Assembly (NCBI GenBank): GCA_022264855.1 | Contig: JABYQU010000003.1 | Location: forward strand, 1,116,001 to 1,180,000 | Origin: Lenzites betulinus | Lineage: Eukaryota > Basidiomycota > Agaricomycetes > Polyporales > Polyporaceae | Length of the DNA: 64,000 nucleotides | Direction: 5' to 3' | In this document: positions 57,872-64,000 of the stretch, piece after piece | Layout: each line of letters opens with the position of its first letter | Position numbering within the stretch: position 1 is the first letter of the stretch | The notes under the pieces: model-generated | What the model was told of the DNA's origin: nothing | Database searches by the model: none | Seen by the model: only the letters and a program-made list of their open reading frames with translations | Program-made: the position numbers and the translations under genes

Positions 57872-59705
57872 ATGATGACTTCTCGACCTCTCTTCACCCC
57901 TACCTCCTCACCCTCAAAAAAGTTCGGGCCGCGCACTGGCACGCTGTTCATCGACCGCGATGGTAGCGCGACAACACACGAAACGAAAACTCCCGCGCTG
58001 CTGGCAGCTTCCTCGCGCGGCATAGTCCCACACCTTTCGCGGGACCATCTTCACATATCGCAGGCTATCCAGCACGTCCAGCTCCCATTTGAGTCCTTGT
58101 AAGATCGCCCCGCGCGCGAGGTGAACCATGCGGCCAGTATCCTCTGACATGGGTTCTGTGCTTTCTCAGCATCAACAGAAACCCTCCCGTACCGACTCTC
58201 GTGGACGGCCCTCATCCGTTACACACGTTCTTGGGATATTCACCAGACCGGCATGTCCTCACTATGACGCTTCGCGATCCATCGGACGGGCGGAAGATGC
58301 CCCCCAATGGGAATGATTTTGTGTCTGCACACTGTACCCGGGGAGTGCGCAAGGTATGACACACGGTCAAAGGATTGTGTGCTCCCGGGCGCATACATTT
58401 GCTCACGAAATGATTTATCAGGTCACTGCAGCTTCTTGGAACACATGGGTAGACAAGTGCAAACCCGACATCGTCGTCGCATTGTCAGACACGCCCTTCA
58501 CACCTCCGCCACACTCTCAGAAACGGCTGACGAAAAGTATCGAGCGGTCAATTGCCTGGGTATCAAGCATTCTCAAGCTCCCCGCCGTTTCTCCCGGTGC
58601 GAAACCGAACATCGCTTCCCGCCCGCGACACGTTCTTCTGCACCTAGCTGGAGGCGCGGCTTTGGACGCACGCACTGAGTTCGCGGATCGTCTCACGGAC
58701 CCCATTGAGCAAAGGGATGCCGCTGAGCTTGCCCCGTTCAATACGCTGGACGATGGCATTGCGGGCTACGTCTTCGATCTTCTACCTCTACGGTCTGCTA
58801 TCGCAGCGGAGTCCCAACCAGCAGTCGACGAAGGCGACCTTGCCGGCGGGCTGCTGCGCGTCAGCGATCGACACCGTTCGTCACCCAATTTTTCCGCTCG
58901 TCTTTCAGAGATATTGCAATCATCCCTGCAAGCCCTACCTGCAGAGAAGCCTCGTGTTCTCAACTCTCCTGCATCGCCACACGAAGTGCTTCGGCTGGTG
59001 CGAGACGTTGGTGTAGACCTTGTAGATTCCTTCTGGGCACAACGCGCTTCCGACATGGGGATCGCGCTCGACTTCCGCTTCCCAGTACCAGATCCTGCTG
59101 TGCCGGATCCATCTGTCTGCGCCCCTCCAAGCAAACGCAAGAACGGCAGGTCAGACCTTGGGCACAATCTCTTTGAACCAGTCTATGTCCACGACCACGC
59201 CCGCCTAGCCGCCTCCTTCGTGGATGGTCTATCGGCCTCCCGGTCGGCGGAACCAGCCCGCGAACTTGTATGCGAATGTGGTGCATGTTCCCCCCATTCG
59301 CCCTCCTCGCGATTACTCCACAGCACAGTCGATGTACAAGCTTGGCAAGACTCCGCGTGCCCAACCTCGCCCAACAAGCTGCAGCCGCCGTTCGCGCGCG
59401 CGTACGTGCATCACCTCCTGCACACGCACGAGATGTCCGCGCACGCGCTGCTCGCGATGCACAACATTGCGGTCTTCTCAGCGTTCCTTGCGGGCATCCG
59501 GTCTGTTCTATCCCGGGACGACCCTGAGGCGGAGTTTGCGCGGGAAGTCACCCGGTTCGAGGAGGCGTACGACGAGGAGCTGGGCTTGTGGGATGAGGGA
59601 GAAGTGATGTGGCTGCAGGTCGAGCGGGCGCGGGGGAAGGGGCGGCTTGCGCGCGAGAAGGAGAAACAAATCGTGTCGACTATCGGAACCGCTGTAGATC
59701 TCTAA
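57872..59705 (+). CDS. QTRT2: queuine tRNA-ribosyltransferase accessory subunit 2
   Basis: Non-catalytic partner of the eukaryotic enzyme that exchanges guanine 34 for queuine in GUN-anticodon tRNAs. Exon 1 is MMTSRPLFTPTSSPSKKFGP with TPALLAASSRGIVPHLSRDH, the family's SRG-VPHL pattern. Exon 2 (about 58177-58354) reads NPPVPTLVDGPHPLHTFLGY. Exon 3 holds PDIVVALSDTPFTPPPHSQK. The zinc site typical of the TGT fold is seen as CECGAC (about 59269-59286), and its His ligand in YVHHLLHTHEMSAHALLAMH (about 59404-59463). Active TGT subunits have catalytic aspartates in different contexts; the family arrangement here fits the accessory subunit. It ends IGTAVDL. The catalytic subunit QTRT1 is not in this window. 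Confidence 0.87.
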
Positions 59706-59936
59706 CTCAAAAAGACAAATACTTGGATCCTCGAGCAGAGTTGAGGATGCTCTCCGAGTCCTCCCGCGGCGCCGGGCGAGGCACGGGCTGCGCGCGCCGG
59801 CGAGTAGTTCGTATGGGCGCTTCGACGCCAGGGCGGTTCCCACGGTCAAGGAGAGAGTTGCGAGTCGCAAGCTCCGCGTCCAGTCCTCCTCGTCTTCGTC
59901 TGCGTTCTCGCTCCCCTCCTCAGGCCAACGAAGGCC

Positions 59937-62900
59937 ATGTCCAAGTTCACCCCCACCCCCGCGGAGCTCGCCCTCATTAACAACATCTTTGCCCAGGCTG
60001 ACCCCCAGAAGCTCGGCGTGGTCACTGGCGATGCCGCAGTCAAGGTCCTCAGCGGCTCTAAGCTCCCGCCCTCCGTGCTCGCCGAAGTTTGGAATCTCGC
60101 GGACGAGGACAACAACGGCGTGCTTACCCGCAAGGGCGTAGGTATTGCCGTCCGCCTCCTCGGACATGCACAGCGCGGGGAGCATGTCTCCGAGGCCCTT
60201 GTGAACAAGCGTGAGCAGTGCCCACGTCGTGATTGCTTGTGCTTGTAGCCAACTGCCCCACAGCTGGACCTATACCCAACATCGAGGGCATCCCACCCAT
60301 CGTTACCTCCTCAAGTACTGGCATCCCCCCTGCCAAGTCTCCACCACCCGGTCTGCCCCCTATTACACCCCAGGACAAGTCTAAGTTCTTGAAACTATTC
60401 TTGGGATGCCACCCAGTGAATGGTCTATTAAGCGGTACGTCATCACCCATATGTCTCGTCTCGCGCGCGCATATGTACCCATTCTGCGATCAGGCGAGAA
60501 GGCTCGCGACGTGTTTGTCAAGTCCAAGCTGTCAGTCGACAAGTTGTCACAGATATGGTTGGTATCGAGTACTCTTCCTTGCTCGCTCCCTAGACGCGTT
60601 AACATATGATGCCAGGAATCTTGCCGACACGAAGAACCGTGGCTCATTGGACGCGACGGACTTCACGATCGCTATGTACCTTATTCAAGCTTCCATGTCC
60701 GGACAGTTGCAGACGCTGCCCCCAACACTACCTCCGTTCCTATACGACCAAGCCTCCAACGGCATTGTCCCACAAGCAACAGGCGACAGCGGGCACGTCA
60801 GTCCGTCCCTTACCGGCGGGTTTCCCAATCGCCCCCTGCAGCCTCAATACACAGGACAAGCGCTATCCTCCCTCCAGCCTCAGATGACCGGTCAGACGTT
60901 CTCCTCGCTCCAACCACAAGCTACGGGACAGATGAGAGCAGCGCCGCCTCTGCCCGCACGGACCGCCGCATCAACGATGTCGAATTCGACCTTCCCCTTC
61001 ATTCAGCAGCAGTCTACGGGCGCCACGCCACAGTGGGACGTTACTGCGCAGGAGAAGGTTAACTCTGACCGTATATACGATACCCTCGATACCCTAAAGA
61101 GAGGCTACATCGAGGGTGATGTCGCCGTGCCATTTATGCTGCAGTCCAAGCTTCCTGAGGATGTGCTCGCTCAAATTTGGTGAGCAGGTTGCGTCCCTCG
61201 TTCTCCCATCTCAACTCACGAAGGGTTCCAGGGATCTGTCGGATTTGAACAATGACGGCCGCCTAACACGCGACGGGTTTGCGGTCGCTATGCATCTCAT
61301 TCAGGGAAAACTCGCGGGGAAGGACGTCCCAAGTTCTCTTCCGCTCTCCCTGGTGCCTCCTTCGATGCGTGGCTCCGGATCGGCTCTCGGAGCACCTCCC
61401 CAGCCTCAAGTACCAGAAGCTATCAAGGACTTGCTATGGGATGATTCACCGCCGTCATCTGCGACTGCACCTACCCATCCGCCAACATCGTTCTTGCAGC
61501 CTCAGTCTACCGGTACGCTTTCTCCGCGCCCAGCACCTACGTTATCCCCGCCTCCCCAGACCGCTCCCGCGCCTGTGTCGGATCCTTTTGCCAGTGGACC
61601 GTTTGGCGGTTATACCAATGCTCGTATGTTACACCGAACCCTCGAGGCTGTCAATTACTGACCCGTCCATGATAGCAGCTGCTCCTGCGCCTCGCCATAA
61701 CCTGCTCGATGATGATGACGAGCCTCAAGCCCGCTCGCCTCCTCTGCACGACCACTCCGCGGAAATCGGAAATGTCAAGAACCAGCTCAGCTCAACGAGT
61801 CGCTCGCTCGAGACGGCCAAGAACGAGCGCGCGAATCTTGAGCGCCAAGTGACGGAGCAGGCTGCCATGCTAGCAAGTTTGCAGACGCAGCTTTCGTCTG
61901 CAAAGGCCGGATATGACATCGAGACGCAGCTGCTCGGGACGCTGAGGGAGCGCTATGCAGCGCAGTCTGCTGATATTCAGAAGACGCGCGAAGAGCTGAT
62001 CACTGCGGAGAGCACCCTCAGCGCGACGAAGGTCGAGCGGTCCGAGGTCGAAGGGTCCCTGCTGCGCGACAAGGAGGAGGTCCGCGACTTGCAGCGCAAG
62101 ATGCACGAGGTTGGCGCTCAGATCGAGGCGACGAAGGCAGAGGTCGAGAAACTCAAGAAGGACGCCAAGCAGCAGAAGGGCCTCCTCGCTATTGCCAAGA
62201 AGCAGCTCGCCACCCGCGAGGCAGAGAAAGCGAAGATCGAGAAGGAGCTTGAGGATGCAAGGGCAGAGCTGCAGGAGGTTACGGCGGAGCGTGAGGAGGC
62301 GGATGCACAGCTCGCGCATATCGAGGAACCTCGCGCACTGCTTGCGAACGGACACGTCTCCCCTCCTCCGACTGTCCCGAGCCCCAACCCTTCCCTGATA
62401 TTTGCCGCCGCTCAGCCACTCCCGACTTCACCAGAGGTGTCGCCCCCTATTTCCGTTGCTGGCAAGAGCACGAATCCGTTCGATAGGTTGGCGAGGACCT
62501 CAAGCCCGCGTCCAGAGTCACCGTTCCTTCCATTCGCAGCCTCGTCTGCTCTGCCGACCCCAACTGCCGCCGCCGCCGCCACCCCTGTGGTCGCACAAGA
62601 AGAGAGCGCCGAGGATCCATTCGGGTTCAAAGCGTTCACGAGCGAAGAACCGGCCACCCCTGTGCCTGAGCCAGAAACGCCCAAACCACCCGCAGCTCCT
62701 GCACCGTTGACCATCGGCTCCCCGCACTCCCAGGAAATCGTGTCTCCAGCCGACACCGACCTGTTCACGACTCCCCCATCCACTGCTACTCCAGACATTT
62801 TCACGCCCGCGCCCGAAGAGCCTTCGAGCTTCCCCGCGCTCGATGACAATGCGACGGACGAGAGCGCGCCGACGCCGACGGGCCCGCCCGCTACCCAGCT

Positions 62901-64000
62901 TGAGCTGAACCCCCAGCCCACCGCGGAGGACACGGATCTCAGCCACGAGCTGAAGGAGATCGAGGAGTCTGATAGCGACAGTAGCGATGACGAGGATAAC
63001 GAGCCGCTCACCGCTGTGAAGGCCAAGCTTGCCGAGGACTCAGCGAAACAGGCCAACGGTGCTGCTCCTGGTACATCGGCCTTCGATGATTCCTTCGGTA
63101 TCTCGGACGTGACTCCGCCCTCGCCAGCCCCCATCCCTACGACGGCCGCCATCTCCAGCCCAGTACCTGCAGAGTCCACCCCCGTGCAGGCCTCCGTTCC
63201 CGCCAATGACTTTGCGAGCATGTTCGAGACCCCCGCGGTGTCGAGGGAGCCACCGCCGTCCGCGCCGATCCCCGCCGTCGCGGAGAGCACGAAGACAAAC
63301 GGATCCGCGTTCACGCCGAGCGCGGGCGTCAGCGAGTTCGACCAGGCCCTGGGCAAGCTCCCCAGCCTCGACAACAGCGTGGCGTCGTCGCAGTTCACGA
63401 ACCTGACGTTCGACTCCGCGTTTGAAGACAACTTCGACTTTGCGGCGGCCACCGCTGTGCAGCCCGCGACCAACGGCGCCGCGTCTGAGGCGGCGGGTGC
63501 AGCGGCGTTCCCCCCGCCGCCAACTGCGGCTCACCCGGCGGCTCCTCGCCCAGCAAGCAGCTTCGACGATGTTTTTGGGACGAGCACTAGTGCTGCCCCG
63601 TTAGCGGCTGCCCTCACCGCACCCGCGCCCGCCCAGTCGATCCCTGTGTTTCCGCCCCCGGGTATAGTACCTAGCGCCCCGGCCTCCGCGAAGACGATCT
63701 CCTTCGACGACGCCTTCGGAGCCACCAACGGGGCCGCCAGCAGCGCGAGCACCGCCGCGCCCGCCCTGAACGCGAGCATGTCGTCCCGCAGCAACGGCGG
63801 CTTCTCGTTCGACGACGCATTCGGCGACGAGCCGTCGCTCGCCCTCGACAGCTCCTTCACCAGCCAGACGTCCGCGTTCCAGCCCCCGCCCGGCCCGCCC
63901 CCGGGCAAGGCGGGCCCCACGCCGTTCCCGACGTCGTCCCCCGCGTCGTCCCCGCGCGGGTCCAGCTCGACGCAGCCCGGCTGGCGCCGCTCGGAGTCCC
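59937..64000 (+). CDS. EDE1: Ede1/Eps15-like endocytic scaffold with three EH domains, 3' truncated
   Basis: Early-arriving endocytic scaffold at clathrin sites; EH domains bind NPF peptides. It starts MSKFTPTPAELALINNIFAQ. EH1 contains LAEVWNLADEDNNGVLTRKG (about 60079-60138), EH2 contains LSQIW/NLADTKNRGSLDATDF (60541-60670) and EH3 contains LAQIW/DLSDLNNDGRLTRDGF (61165-61281); the last two are split by introns after the W. Between EH2 and EH3 are LQPQ-x-TG repeats (60838-60930), with another copy near 61498. A long coiled coil runs from about 61740 to 62330, the dimerising region in Ede1. The rest is Pro/Ser/Ala-rich with TNPFDRL, acidic runs and repeated FDD-x-FG motifs. The frame is still open at 64000, so the C-terminus (a UBA domain in yeast Ede1) lies outside the window. 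Confidence 0.92.
60838..60930 (+). repeat. LQPQxTG tandem repeat in the EDE1 coding region
   Basis: About 42-base coding units encode LQPQYTGQALSS, LQPQMTGQTFSS and LQPQATGQ in a row. A further copy, LQPQSTG, lies near 61498. Similar PQxTG repeats occur in fungal Ede1 and Pan1 and are phosphorylated by Ark/Prk-type kinases in yeast Pan1 (established for Pan1, inferred here). Confidence 0.75.

Overview
This is a 64 kb stretch of a filamentous basidiomycete nuclear genome, most likely an Agaricomycete and probably a wood-decay polypore-type fungus. The evidence is gene structure and content: most genes are cut by many 45-70 nt GT-AG introns with CTGAC/CTAAC-like branch points, the DNA is GC-rich, and the window holds a secreted laccase, a B-class P450, a basidiomycete-type multi-pass membrane protein and a GPI-anchored GH13 enzyme. 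I see no rRNA, tRNA, CRISPR, plasmid or phage feature, and no transposon I can support. The species call is inference.

Layout. 1-11.1 kb: 3' end of a HxxxD-type acyltransferase (+), PGM2-type phosphoglucomutase/phosphopentomutase (+), convergent MCM-binding protein MCMBP (-), a laccase (-), and a small protein with a chorismate-lyase-like fold (-). 11.8-23.0 kb: the CCR4-NOT scaffold NOT1 (+), converging on a large S9-type serine hydrolase (-). 23.6-33.3 kb: an intronless GH105-like six-hairpin glycosidase (+), a cytochrome P450 (+), a multi-TM protein (-) and a Vps73-like sugar porter (+). 33.7-42.0 kb: CDC50-type flippase subunit (+), Hook-family dynein adaptor (-), RNA 3'-phosphate cyclase (+) and a MYND zinc-finger protein (-). 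43.6-50.3 kb: GPI-anchored GH13 alpha-glucanotransferase-like enzyme (-), ribosome-associated TMA7 (+), a Ser/Pro-rich hypothetical protein (-) and a UBE2C-type ubiquitin-conjugating enzyme (-). 50.7-64 kb: a very large GHKL-ATPase protein ending in a zincin-like HExxH motif (-), queuine tRNA-ribosyltransferase accessory subunit QTRT2 (+) and an Ede1-type triple-EH endocytic scaffold (+) that runs off the window.

The genes do not form one pathway. Most are housekeeping (mRNA decay, replication licensing, cell-cycle ubiquitination, lipid flipping, endocytosis, RNA repair, tRNA modification), with a few accessory metabolic genes (acyltransferase, laccase, GH105, P450, sugar porter) between them. 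Genes lie in compact convergent and divergent pairs, so several gaps are likely shared promoters.

The observation most worth following is the 50.7-57.4 kb gene. One polypeptide joins an N-terminal sacsin/Hsp90-like ATPase fold, a long middle region, a disordered linker and a C-terminal HEIAH...H motif resembling SprT/WLM minigluzincin proteases. Other points of note: a UbiC-like fold protein in a fungus, a GH13 enzyme lacking both conserved histidines, a probable GC-AG intron in TMA7, a 24-base G run inside an intron, and a decayed HxxxD motif in the first gene. All calls come from reading the sequence; no database search was run.
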